Made by a program: the position numbers and the translations under genes | Shown here: piece after piece, positions 21,402 through 32,586 of the stretch | Numbering within the stretch: the first letter of the stretch is position 1 | Layout: each line of letters begins with the position of its first letter | The notes under the pieces: generated by a model | Databases searched by the model: none | What the model was told of the DNA's origin: nothing | What the model saw: the letters and a program-made list of their open reading frames with translations, nothing else | Source of the DNA: Ectobius pallidus | Taxonomy: Eukaryota > Arthropoda > Insecta > Blattodea > Ectobiidae | Assembly: GCA_964059195.1 (NCBI GenBank) | Contig: CAXKWD010000008.1 | Span: 47,410,502-47,474,501 of the forward strand | Direction: 5' to 3' | Length of the DNA: 64,000 bases

Positions 21402-23245
21402 TGTAAGAGGAGGGATTATAGGACTTTAGGAGAGTGGACTGTATTAATCGGAACCTGCCCTTCCCTCTTACATTGAAATTGACAAGAAATCTGCTGGTGA
21501 AGAGATGCTAAAATTTATTTTCACTAAGAAACAAACACTAGTTAGCTGAAGACTAAAATTGATAATAAATACACAGTTTATATAAGTTGAGTTGAAGTCT
21601 TGCGAATCTTGAGTTCTTGAGGTTCTTCAAGTTGGTCTTGAGGTTAGATTTAATTATATGATAATGTTTTTGAAGATAATGGTTTGAAGTTAATTATTTA
21701 ATTATACATTGATGTTCATGAAGTAAGAATAATTATGATACTGAAATGATAGTTCTTGTAACGTAATTTGAAGTAAGTGTTTTGATGTATATGACGTTTG
21801 AAGCTGAAGGTTTGTGAGTGTGATAATAAATACACAGTTTATATAAGTTGAGTTGAAGTCTTGCGAATCTTGAGGTCTTGAGGTTCTTCAAGTTGGTCTT
21901 GAGGTTAGATTTAATTATATGATAATGTTTTTGAAGATAATGGTTTGAAGTTAATTATTTAATTATACATTGATGTTCATGAAGTAAGAATAATTATGAT
22001 ACTGAAATGATAGTTCTTGTAACGTAATTTGAAGTAAGTGTTTTGATGTATATGACGTTTGAAGCTGAAGGTTTGTGAGTTTATTTCACTGGAATCACAT
22101 GCAGATGCATAGGCGTTTGTTTCAATACCTGATGTGATTCAAAGGATATACGTATAGCAAATCGCAGTCAGCAATTTACTGCACAGTTTAACAAATTACA
22201 GTAGAGTACTTAGCTGTAGTGTGATTAACTGAAGCACCCTCGCTAGATACAAATTAGACTTGAAGTACGATGGTCTTGGGTTGATAATGGTGCAGCTCCT
22301 TGGCTATGTACAGTAATTCCTTTGAATGATGCTTCGCTACTGCAGCACGTCTTGAAGTTAATTATGATGTGAGATGGAGAACTTTCTCCCAAAGTCGTGA
22401 GGTTATTTGCTGGATGTTTCACCAGAAGATTTAAGTAAAGTCGTGAGTATTAATTTCTGGGTGTTTCGCCAGAAATTTTATAGAGCGATGGATGACCACG
22501 TCCGACTGTAGAAGCGACGCTTGCAAAAGTGTTATCGGTTAGATTTTGAGGCCGCCAAGAGCAGTTGTGCTGACAACACAACGGCCAATAAAGTCCCATA
22601 TTTGAAATCTTATAAATTTAAATTAATTAGGCTTCATGTGCTATATTAAAGCATAATGAATAATTATAGGATAGATCTAAAACATAAAGCAACTATAATT
22701 AAGGTAGTAGATTATAAAAATTAGTATTTTAAAGAATGTTTGGTAGAGCGAAATATAATAATTTCTTGCTACACAGTGGTATGCTTGCGAAGCTTGTAGA
22801 CAACTATCGATATATCTCGCAAAGAGAAAGAAATTTTGGATGTTTCAAGAGAATGCGAAGAATATTTATACAATAATATCTCTGAATAATTAAATTAATA
22901 TTATAATATCATTCTATTCATGACTTAAATCGAAGCATTAATGCCTAAAAACATAAATATAATAATATATACTTGAAAGGTTAAGTAATATGTTGTGTTT
23001 AAGAGAAATAACTAAAGTGGGCGTGGCTTAAATTTTACACGCTTTCGTGTATAAAATAGGCTAAAAACAGGCTCTAGGCTATATATACAATAAAATAAAA
23101 AATGAAAACATAGTCCACGCACAATATTACACCTATGATAATGTTTGTAAGTCAAAATCTTACTAAATAATGTTGAACTTCAATAATCATTTTAGGCCTA
23201 CAAAAAATAGAATTTGCCATGTAAACGGGCTTCGGAAATGTAACA
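21402..23245. mobile_element. Solo-LTR-like insertion (1844 bp)
   Basis: The unit begins TGTAAGAGGAGGG and ends GAAATGTAACA, with a 4-bp ACCT duplication on both sides (21398-21401 and 23246-23249); satellite continues directly after it. TG...CA ends and a 4-bp duplication fit an LTR of a Ty3/Gypsy-type element left after LTR-LTR recombination. A TATA-like GTATAAAATAGG (about 23048) and an AATAAAATAAAA run follow near the right end. There is no ORF. It has no visible similarity to the Gypsy-2 LTR. Confidence 0.55.
21559..22080 (+). repeat. Tandem duplication, 2 x 261 bp, inside the solo-LTR-like unit
   Basis: 21559-21819 and 21820-22080 are copies of each other. I see one difference (CTTGAGTTCTTGAGG versus CTTGAGGTCTTGAGG). 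The unit is rich in TTGAAG/CTTGAG words. Confidence 0.92.
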
Positions 23246-24501
23246 ACCTAAATGTCAAATCACAGTCTCCATGGAAATTTAGTCTCTGTTATCTCAGTCC
23301 TCCTAAAAACCCACTATTATTCTTTCATGCTGTTTATGATATAGAGAAATCTCTTCTGGAGTCCAACTTTTCTTATTTTACCTAAAATTCAGGTCACTGA
23401 TTCTTTGGAAAAGTAGTTAATTATGCTCCAATCCTCACAAACACACACTTATAAAGTTGCTGATTCTGCACAAATGTAGGCATTATAGTCGCAATCTTCA
23501 CAAACACACTTCTTCTTCTTCTTGGTGTTCACAATAAGGAGAAAAAACAAAAGGAAGTGTATCTTCACTTCTGTACAGTTCCTAATTTGGTCACTAATTA
23601 CCAAAAATACTGGAATTATTGTCTTAGTTCTCATAAACGCTCACATATATATATTTGTGTTCATGATATAGAGAAATCACTCACAAAGTCCTTCCTCCTT
23701 TCCATATACTTTAAAATCAAATCACTGACGCCATGGAAATAAATAAGCACACACTTGTATACCTTTTGGTATTAATGGTATTGAGAAATCACTTATAAAG
23801 TCCATCTTCTCTTCTGTACACTTCAATATCAGTAGGGCCTAATTGATTATATGAACTTACACATATATCCTTCTATATAAGGACATCACGTACCATGTTG
23901 AACATCTCTTATGGAAACCTTAAATTCAAATAACGAGTTCTATTGAGATGTAGCATTATTGTGTATATATTCATAAACATACAATTTTTATACTTATTGG
24001 GTGTTGATGATGTGGAAAAATCACTTATTGAGTCACTCTTCTCTTATGTTCACCTAATAATCAGATAGGTGTTTCCTTGAAATGGAATCGTTATTTTCCC
24101 AATCCTCATAAGAACACACATGTATAATTTCTTGGTGTTCATGATAATGAGAAATCATTTATGAAGTCCTTTTTCCCTTATGTACACTTAAAGTCAGACA
24201 ACTGATTCTGCGTTATGCTTAGATTCTCATATAATCAATTGTCTAATATTGAAGTGCACAGAAGAGAAGATGGACATCATAAGTGATTTCAGCATATCGT
24301 GAAAACCAAAAAAGATTAATAGTGTGTGCTTATGAGGAATGAGATAAAAATGACTTAATTTCCATAGAATCTGTGATCTGATTTTAAAGCATTATTACGC
24401 ACACATATGTGCACTTTTTTGGAGTGTAGGATGTAGAAAATTAATGGTTTTCATCTTCTCTTCCATGCAACTTCAAATCAGATATTTGATTCTATAAAAA
24501 C
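23246..24501 (+). repeat. Satellite block 6
   Basis: About nine monomers, repeating the order of 10300-11040 and 17700-18650, with one inverted monomer near the right end. The last bases form the AAAC target site of Gypsy-2. There is no gene here. Confidence 0.85.
24235..24385 (-). repeat. Inverted satellite monomer
   Basis: The words appear as reverse complements here: AAGAGAAGATGGACATCATA, GTGATTTCAGCATATCGTGA, TGTGTGCTTATGAGGAATGA and CTGTGATCTGATTTTAAAG. Normal orientation holds on both sides. Confidence 0.85.
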
Positions 24502-26247
24502 TGTACCGGCAATTCCTCTTCTAGCCACTTGTAGACTAAGCGATGAATGCTAGGCCCATTCTGAAGAGGCTCTGAAATATAATCTGTGAGACAGGGAGGA
24601 AAAGAGGGCACAATAAACGAGCAGACTTGCAATTAATGCAAGGCTCCTCGCGAATTGTAGATTATAATAATAAACTACCCAAGAAGCTAAATATTAGATA
24701 TTATTTAAAATCATAATATACATTGATATTGACAAACAGAAATTCATTATGGAAACTTCTTTAACACATATACTGAACTGTGGTGTGAGGCACCACCTTT
24801 AGTTTCTGTTATAAAAAGTTGAATTAAATTTTTATAATAATTATATTTTAAAATCAGTTCATGCACTTGTTTTATACAGGTTAGTACATGCAGTTATTTC
24901 AATTACAATATAATAGCACAAAGTAATATTTGAAGAGTATTAATAAGTTAAATTAAAAATGATTTCAAGTCAATCAAGGTGCAGACAACATGCACTTGCT
25001 TTTCATAAATTATGCCATGCAACTCATGCTTAATGATAAAATAACATTCTGGATTATTTAAAAAAATAAATAAATGATCATACCTTAGTACGGGCACTCC
25101 CGTGCCTCACGCAAAACTATCTTATTCCCCTGTAGTGGAATAAGGTAGGCTCCCTTTTGGAAACTAAAAATTAATTTTGTAAATACAGTGCAACTAATTA
25201 CAACGACTCTGTGCACCGGAGGTAGGTAGGATACCGAAAGGATAAACTGCACAATGGAAGGGAACGAGAAAATTAAAATGCCTTAAGGGCCTACATGCTG
25301 GCCAGGCCACCAAGAAAGCCTAGACACAACTAACAAGAAAAGGAAAATTACTTTTAATGAACAATCAAATAAATTCCTTAGACCAATAACCTAAATAAAT
25401 ATCTATTTCAAGATTAACTAAAATCTGAACATATTATGAAAGATGCCTCCTCGGGAAAATAAGTGACTCAAGGCTAAAGGAAATTCATACTTAAATTCAT
25501 TACGACACAAGGTCAGCCAGCGGCAAAGAAAGGAATGATATCAAGCAGTCTAGCTTAGCCAGAAATAATCAAAGATGCATGCGGATAAATGCGATATTTT
25601 AAGATCCTACATACCTTCCGAAAGCACCACAACAAACAAGAACGGCGAATTATCGCCCTTCAGTCGCACCGTATGCTTGGTAACACGAAAGATAGCCATG
25701 ATGGCCGTGCCGGCTGTTTTCCGAAAAAGAGAGAGCGAGTCGACAGCGGCAATCGCTTATATACAACTCACCCCTTCCAGATCCTACATGCCTCTGGGTT
25801 AATTGCCAATAGGCTTTCTTAAAACAAAGAGGTAAAGAAAATTAAAAATAAAACACTATCTAATGACTTAATTTTGAAGAAAAACGCTAATAACAACAAC
25901 TGTTACACCAGGCCTTGGCTGGCAGCGCGGGCACAGACTGACCTTCCTCTCACGAGAGAAAGAAGACTCCCCCCTCTCCTTCCTTGAGAGCGGAAGCGGC
26001 AAAAGGGGAAATAAGGAACAGCTGAGCGGCAATATGACTTGGAAAGAGATGTTACTGGATTCCTCACATTATTAATTATTACGTCACTAATTATTACGTC
26101 ACCGGAGAGTATTGTTGAGTGGTTTCCATGCTTGCATATATTACAGGACCAGAAAATAAGCAATAAAAATATCTTTTTTAAAATAAATATTCCCAATTCC
26201 AAATAACTGTGCTAATAGATTTATGGAGAAAATTTATAATCAGCACA
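24502..26247 (-). repeat. Gypsy-2 3' LTR (1746 bp)
   Basis: On the coding strand it begins TGTGCTGATTATAAA at 26247 and ends GGTACA at 24502. It retains the promoter-proximal segment that is deleted in the 5' LTR. A purine-rich GTGTGGTGGGTGGA just inside the element at 26261-26248 is a plausible polypurine tract. Confidence 0.93.
25755..25762 (-). promoter_or_regulatory. TATA-like box in Gypsy-2 3' LTR
   Basis: The coding strand reads TATATAAG about 485 bases from the LTR start, a normal place for the U3/R boundary of a long LTR. It lies inside the segment absent from the 5' LTR. Confidence 0.5.
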
Positions 26248-27351
26248 TCCACCCACCACACGTCTTGGAATATATAGTCCATATATTTCAAGTTAGAGTA
26301 AGCTAAGCTGAGAAAACAAGTTATGAGTTCCTCCTTGAAAGTCAACATGCCTCGAATAGGCCCTGACCACTCACTAGCACAATATTATCACAGGTAGCTT
26401 CATACCTTGGCATAAGAGTGTCCTTACTTAAATGCTTTGATATCACACAACCTTGCATGTCCATGATGGTGCTAGTTGACCGTCACCGAATCCTTCTCGG
26501 AGATAAGACCTTTCCAGCGAGAAGTAGTCTACTGATCTCCTTCGGTAGACAAGTCACCTGGCCAGGAACCAGCTTCGGGCAGTCGCTTTCATTCAAGGCA
26601 ACCAGTCACTCAGCATAGCCCCTCGTACTAACCTCCATCTGAAATTACAAGCACAGCGGCAGGAAAAATGCAAGCTAAAAGAAAATACATGAGAAAAAAA
26701 ATTTAGCACTCCTAACCTCAATGGAAAAATTTAGAAAAACTTTAGGAAGGTGACATTAATCAGAAGAAAGGACAAAATGAGGGAAATAAAATTTAAAGAA
26801 AGGACTTCGTAGGAGCTGAAAGGGCAGAATAAATACATATATCCTAACAATTTTACCTTAAAATTAAAATAATAAGCTACCTAAAACATTGACTTAACCT
26901 AACCTACGTTTCATCTCCATTACACTATCTTGTGTAATAATTACTTTTCATTATTATTAAAAGACACATGTTAATTCTCTGCATGGATGTAAAACAAACT
27001 CTTACTATGTATTACTACAATTACAACTTGGCTGAAAGAAGAAAATGGGTTTGTTTTCTAAATACATGGACTATAAAAACTACAAGAGGACAATATAGGA
27101 CTTATTTGATTACAGGCCTTTCTCCTTGCTCCACCATAGCTCTTGATAGAAGTTCAGCACAGCTTGGGATCCCTTCAACTCCGAGGAGACTGCAGGGAAC
27201 TTCTGGCATCTTGTATCCTCTGTCTACGACTCCAGTTTTCATCTGACCGGCGCCAAGTCCAGATGTCGAATCCCAAGATAAGCAGAAAACCATCCTCTTG
27301 CTTCATCATACTACATCCATTTTTATTTCTGGAGCTCTGTAAAACTTCACA
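26248..27351 (-). other. Gypsy-2 non-coding region between pol and 3' LTR
   Basis: About 1.1 kb with no convincing gene; no env-like signal peptide or transmembrane ORF is visible on either strand. It ends at the candidate polypurine tract next to the LTR. Confidence 0.6.
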
Positions 27352-30300
27352 TTAGACCTTTTTACAATGAGACGCATGCGCCTTTACAGTCTTTCCTGTT
27401 GCATGGTCCTTTAATAACACGGTCACCTGGGTCAGGAATCTGACCACAGGGAAAGGCCCTCTGAAACGTACAGCAAGTTTAGCTGCAAACTTCTGCGCAG
27501 CATTACTCTTAGGGAAGTTCTTAAGGAACACTTCGTCTCCTATTGCAAAATTAATTGGCCGCCTGTCCGCATTATACCTTTCCTCTCGCTTCTGATGAGC
27601 TACCTTTAGGTTTGCGGCTGCTTTTTTCCAGGTCTCTTTAACCTGAGCAGCGTCTTTAACCTCTGGTAACAGCTCATTAATACACCAAACATTTGACAAG
27701 GGACTATTCGGTGGGAAAGCAAACATAAGCTGGAACGGAGTATGTTTATGTGAGTCATGCCGGGCTGAATTGAAGGCAAATTGCAGCCAGTATAACTCCT
27801 TATCCCAGGCAGCATGCTCATCTGAATGGTACGCTATTAAAGCGGCCCTCAGATTTCTATTAAACCTTTCTGAATTGTCTTGCTGGCCGGAAAGAAGGGC
27901 GAGGTTCGAATGTGTTGAATTCCCAAGGAGAAACAGAAATGCCTAAACTTTCTGGAAACGAAATATGATGCATTATCCGATACTAGAGAACGGCAAAAGC
28001 CAGTTACTGCGAAAATCTTTTTTAGACTTTCAATGGTGGAATTGGTTGTAGCTTCCCTCACGGGGAACAGCCACACAAATTTAGTGAAAGAATCCACTAC
28101 CACCAGAATGTGTTTCCGCCTCGTGATCGTGGGAACTTGCCAACAAAATCGATAAACAATCTATCCATTGGAGCCTTGGGCACCTCTGATGCTAGAAAAC
28201 CTAGCTTTGTGCACTCAGCGGGTTTCGAACAGGCACATTTCCTGCAAGCCTTTACCTGCGCTCGAATATCGGCGTCCATGCCTTTCCATGTGAAGGTTTG
28301 TTTTATTTTAGCACGCGTCTTGTCAAATCCCAAATGCCCGCCTACTGCTGATTCATGGAAATACCTTAAAACCATATCTTTTAGAGCAGAAGGCAATAAA
28401 ATCCGGGATGGGGATCGGCGTGACGGTGCACTATACAACAACTTATTACTAAAGACATAGTGAGGTATGTCTTCTCCGTTTTGAATGCGGGCGATTAGGG
28501 GGGCAAGCTGTTCATCTTTTGACTGATGATCTTGAAGGGATGTAAAGGCGAAAGGAAAATCTTCTAAAATATTTCCGACCATGCTAGCCAATTCTAGGGG
28601 TTCATCTAAAGACTCTACTGGCCCATGAGGCAGCTGATCACCAGAAAACATTCGTGTTAGGCTATCGGCTACGACATTATCACAGCCTCTGATATGTTTA
28701 GTCTTAAATTTAAAAGCGGACAACCTAACCGCCCATCTAGCAATCCTACCGGTGGTGCGTGGCTTCGCTAGAACCCAGCTTAAGGCCTGGCAATCAGTCT
28801 CCAACAGAAATTCAACATGCTCTATGTATAATCTGAATTTCTCCACTGCAAATAAAACAGCAAGAGCTTCCAGCTCATACATAGAATAAACACGTTCCGC
28901 AGGGGTCAAAGTCCTAGATGCGTAAGCAACAGGCCTTCTACCCTCTTCGAACTCCTGTAGTAGAACAGATCCCAGCGCAACTGGCGAGGCATCAGTTTGC
29001 ACAATGAAATTTTTACCAAAATCTGGCATGGCTAACACAGCGGGATTCATGATTGAAATTTTGAGTTTGTCAAAAGCATCCTGGCACTCAGGTGACCACT
29101 TAAATTTAATTCCTTTCTTCCTAAGGTCATTTAAAGGGGCTGCAATCTTCGCCATATTGGGGATGAACTTTCTGAAGAAGTTCACCATCCCAATAAACCT
29201 AGCCACACCTTTGGCATCTCTAGGGGGTGGGAAGTTTCTAATTGCCTCGGTGCGTTCCGGGTCAATGGTAACACCATCAGCTGATACCATATGGCCCAGA
29301 AATGAAAGTCGACGAGCAGCTATATTAACTTTCTCAGGGTTGACTGTCAGGCCTGCGCTTCTGAGGCGCGAGAACACTTCTTTAAGATGCACCAAGTGCT
29401 CCTCAAAAGATTTTGAGTAGATCAGGAAGTCATCAAGGTAATTATAAACAAATTTAAACTTTACATCCGAAAATACTTTATCTAATAAACGGGTGAGTAC
29501 CTGGGCGCCAGTTGCGAGACCGAAAGGAATTCTGGAATACTCATAGGTATTCCACTGTGTACATATTGCCGTATACCTTCTAGATCATTTGGAAAGCGGA
29601 ATCTGGTAGTATGCCTGATTAAAATCCAAGGAGGTGAAAATTTTAGAGCCAGTAAAGAAACCAAAAACAGAGTGAATATCGGGAATAGGAACAGAATCAA
29701 TTTTGATCTTGGCGTTGAGATGCCGATAATCAATCACTGGACGAAATTTACCACCGGGCTTAGGTACGAGAAACACAGGACTACTGGAATTTGAGTCCGA
29801 AGTCGTAATAACTCCTTTCTCCAGCATCTTGTCAATGTGCTCCTTACGTACCTTCATTCGGGGTGGAGCTAATCGATACGGTGGTCAACGAACAGGTTGA
29901 CTATCAAGCAACTCAATGTCATATTCCAAGACATGGGTAAGACCTAATTTCGTAGTTAAAACATCTGGTAATTCCTCCAACAGACATGCCGTTTTGTGTC
30001 TTTCAAATGGTGATAAATGAGCTAAATCAACATCCACTACATTTACTGAATCAGTGATGAAATCTTGAGAATCCAAGAAATTTACTTCTGGTTTAATGTT
30101 TGAAATTAATTTGCAAAACGGGGTACCAAAAATCAAATTAAACTTTACTTTATCAGAAAACTTGAAATAACATTGTTTACTTTTGAAGTCTAGCAAAAGT
30201 CCTGACCTATTCATAAATGGGTAACCTAATATTACTGGCATCACTAAATTTTGGACCACAACAAAACTACACATCCAGGTGAAATTCCCAACTTTCACTT

Positions 30301-30988
30301 TTAAGGTTACGGTACCAAGTGTGCTAAGGGATTGATCATCCGCCGTTCTGTAGCTTGCCTCCGACCTAACCAATCTTGGGATGTGCTGATTTGACAGACA
30401 CATCCTACTATATGTGTCACTCGAGAGCAGACAAACGGCCGCACCACTGTCTAACAGGGCCGACATACTATATTTACATATTTCCACCTAGAGCATGGGC
30501 AACTTGGCATCAGACACTGCCGTTACGTAGTGTGGTATTACATCAATTGTCTTCTTATAGGTTAAGTCACTTTTGGGTATCTTATTTTGATTTCTCTTTC
30601 TTCTACGGTGCGCACCGTTAACTTTACTATTGGACACTAACAATGGCTTCACTCTCTCATTATTTTGCTGTTGACTAATTACTTTAACTTCCTCTAGTTG
30701 TTCACTCCCGGGAGTTATAAAGTCGAGTGGACTCCGCCTACGAAAAGCACTGTTAACAAAAGTCCTAGTTGGGAACCTACGATTAGTCTTATGTCCTTTG
30801 TCAGTAACGTGAGTCAAGTTCACCAGTACGGTCGGGTTAGCATCACTAGAGATGTGCACTTCCCTAGTGGGCAACCCGAAGTCAATACTGTCCGTCGCGT
30901 CAGTCATTCCCTCAAAATCATTCTTAGTCATTTCGCGAGCATTGCCACTCACAATTTTTGAACCACCTCGGATCCTAAGGTGGGTCAC
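27352..30988 (-). pseudogene. Gypsy-2 pol: protease, RT, RNase H, integrase, broken
   Basis: Domains: a basic N-terminal stretch (30988-30500); an aspartic protease with ALLDSGAA (about 30445); RT from about 29880 with PPYRLAPPRM, FLVPKPGGKFRPVIDYR, LDFNQAYYQIPL and an intact YLDD box (about 29440-29429); RNase H (about 29000-28650) with VQTDAS, YELEALAVLFAVEKF and ADSLTR; an HHCC integrase finger (about 28330-28210); an integrase core (about 28100-27840) with D in VVDSFTK and D in VSDNASYF; and a C-terminal GPF region. Breaks: in-frame TAG at 30490-30488, TGA at 29887-29885 and TGA at 29587-29585, plus frameshifts near 28105 and 27890, the second just before the Glu of the integrase triad. 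Otherwise the frame is continuous. Pol is not expressible as a whole. Confidence 0.92.
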
Positions 30989-32379
30989 ATCTCATCTAGA
31001 AGTCCTATTCTGCCCATCACTATTTCAACAGCCCTACTTCTCTGCGTTCTACAATCTTTGACGATGTGGCCAACTTCGCCACACCCATAACACGTGACAT
31101 TTCTTCTGTCACTCCTACTTACATTTGGATTTACTCTATTACTATTAAATCCTTGTCGAGGAAAATCTTTCACAGGAGCTAACTGTCCTACTATCAACGA
31201 GTCAGTATAGCTTATCGCATTTACTCTGGCGCATAAGCTCTCAAGTTGCACAAAAGACTCCGGTCTGCTCTCGAAGACTACCTTGCTTCTAGTTTCAGGA
31301 GACATGCCCTCAGTAATGGTATGAACTACCTCTCTCTCTCGCATTGTCAAGCGGAAAACATTGGCAGTCTTCCTAATACACCTAACATACACGGAGAGGG
31401 GTTCATTAGCTTCCTGCGTTCTATAAAAGTATTTATTGAGGAGAGCGGCCCTTGCCCTGACCGGCAAGTACATCTCCAGAAGCCTCTCGTGGAATTCATC
31501 AAGTCCTAGCCCTGCATTGACTGATTCTAAAGCTACGTCCCGAAGGGAGCCTGATAATTTGGGAAACAAATATGCCAGCAAACTTTTATCATTAAGTCCA
31601 AAGACTGTAGCTTGTTCTTTTATATCACAAATAAACCCGATGAAATCTTGAACCTTTTCCACTGATTCATCCGAGTACCGATGACAAGATTTTAAAATAG
31701 ATGCAAGGGGATGAGGAAGGTTTGAAAAGGCAACACTATTACTAGGAACACTGAAAGAGGGCCTAATGCACTCTGCCTGACCGAACTCATTACCATGTGA
31801 AAGGCACGTCTGACTAAAAGCTTCTGTCTCTGGTCGGGTGAATCTATTCGGGTTAGTCATATTTGGGAATAGTACCCTTACGGGTTCATGAATCGCAACT
31901 GACTCCATAGGGGAAATCAGCTCTTCAACAACCTGGTCGCTCACCCCAGCATTTACCACTACCGTTCCAGACTTATTTAGCTTGCTTAAAATTTCCCTGA
32001 TATGGCTATCTGCCTCCTCCCACAATTGCCAATTGTCGGTGTTTTCTACTAACAGCTTAATATCTTGAAGCCTATTATAAGCGTGACATGCCCTAGCATC
32101 AAGTTTCAACAACTGTGTTTTTGTCAAACCGGTATTTAGTAAATAATCTGACAATGCTTCTACACGGTCACTAATATCACTTAAAAGTTGAGAAATATTG
32201 AACTCACCGAGTGCTTCCAGACTGACTGGTTTGTCAACATTTTCCATCAGCTGTTTCTTTAACTCGACCACGACCTGTTTTTCATTTGATTGCAGGCCAC
32301 GAATTTTCATTTCATACAAAACATCTGTTTTTAACAGATGATCCGCATTTACTTGGGACCGGGCCATGATGTAAGACAT
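30985..32379 (-). CDS. Gypsy-2 Gag (464 aa), intact
   Basis: The capsid/nucleocapsid precursor of the element. The frame is undamaged from ATG at 32379 (a second ATG four codons later is equally good) to TGA at 30985. The N-terminal half is helical and coiled-coil-like; the middle carries the FSNLPHP, FPKLSG, LNKYFYRTQ and FRLTMRE segments shared with Gypsy-1. One intact CX2CX4HX4C zinc knuckle (CYGCGEVGHIVKDC) lies near residue 425. The stop overlaps the pol frame by a few bases (ATGTGACC), unlike the in-phase stops of the other two Gypsy elements, so Pol would need a frameshift or reinitiation here. The 5' LTR has lost its TATA segment, so expression is doubtful. Confidence 0.9.
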   Translation of the reverse strand: MSYIMARSQVNADHLLKTDVLYEMKIRGLQSNEKQVVVELKKQLMENVDKPVSLEALGEFNISQLLSDISDRVEALSDYLLNTGLTKTQLLKLDARACHAYNRLQDIKLLVENTDNWQLWEEADSHIREILSKLNKSGTVVVNAGVSDQVVEELISPMESVAIHEPVRVLFPNMTNPNRFTRPETEAFSQTCLSHGNEFGQAECIRPSFSVPSNSVAFSNLPHPLASILKSCHRYSDESVEKVQDFIGFICDIKEQATVFGLNDKSLLAYLFPKLSGSLRDVALESVNAGLGLDEFHERLLEMYLPVRARAALLNKYFYRTQEANEPLSVYVRCIRKTANVFRLTMREREVVHTITEGMSPETRSKVVFESRPESFVQLESLCARVNAISYTDSLIVGQLAPVKDFPRQGFNSNRVNPNVSRSDRRNVTCYGCGEVGHIVKDCRTQRSRAVEIVMGRIGLLDEM

Positions 32380-32566
32380 GAAACACAGTTATTTACAATA
32401 TTAGAACACTCAAGCTATAGAAAACAAACCCAACACAAAAAAAATAAACACAGCACAACACAAGAAGTTTCCATAAGATTATCAACATCACAAATATTCT
32501 ATTTAATAATGCTTGTTAAAAGTTTTTTATTACTTAGCAGCGTGGACTAACCAAATTGGTTATGAA

Positions 32567-32586
32567 CCACTCTCTGCTAACCAAAA
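32567..32586 (-). other. Candidate primer-binding site of Gypsy-2
   Basis: Immediately inside the 5' LTR the coding strand reads TTTTGGTTAGCAGAGAGTGG. Position and the TGG start fit a tRNA primer site; the tRNA is not identified. Confidence 0.4.

Noticed and set aside
23557..23742. Small frames inside satellite blocks
   Set aside because: They recur wherever the satellite monomer recurs and encode no known motif.
26968..27246. Plus-strand frame between Gypsy-2 pol and 3' LTR, considered as env
   Set aside because: Wrong strand for the element, no signal peptide, transmembrane segment or family motif.
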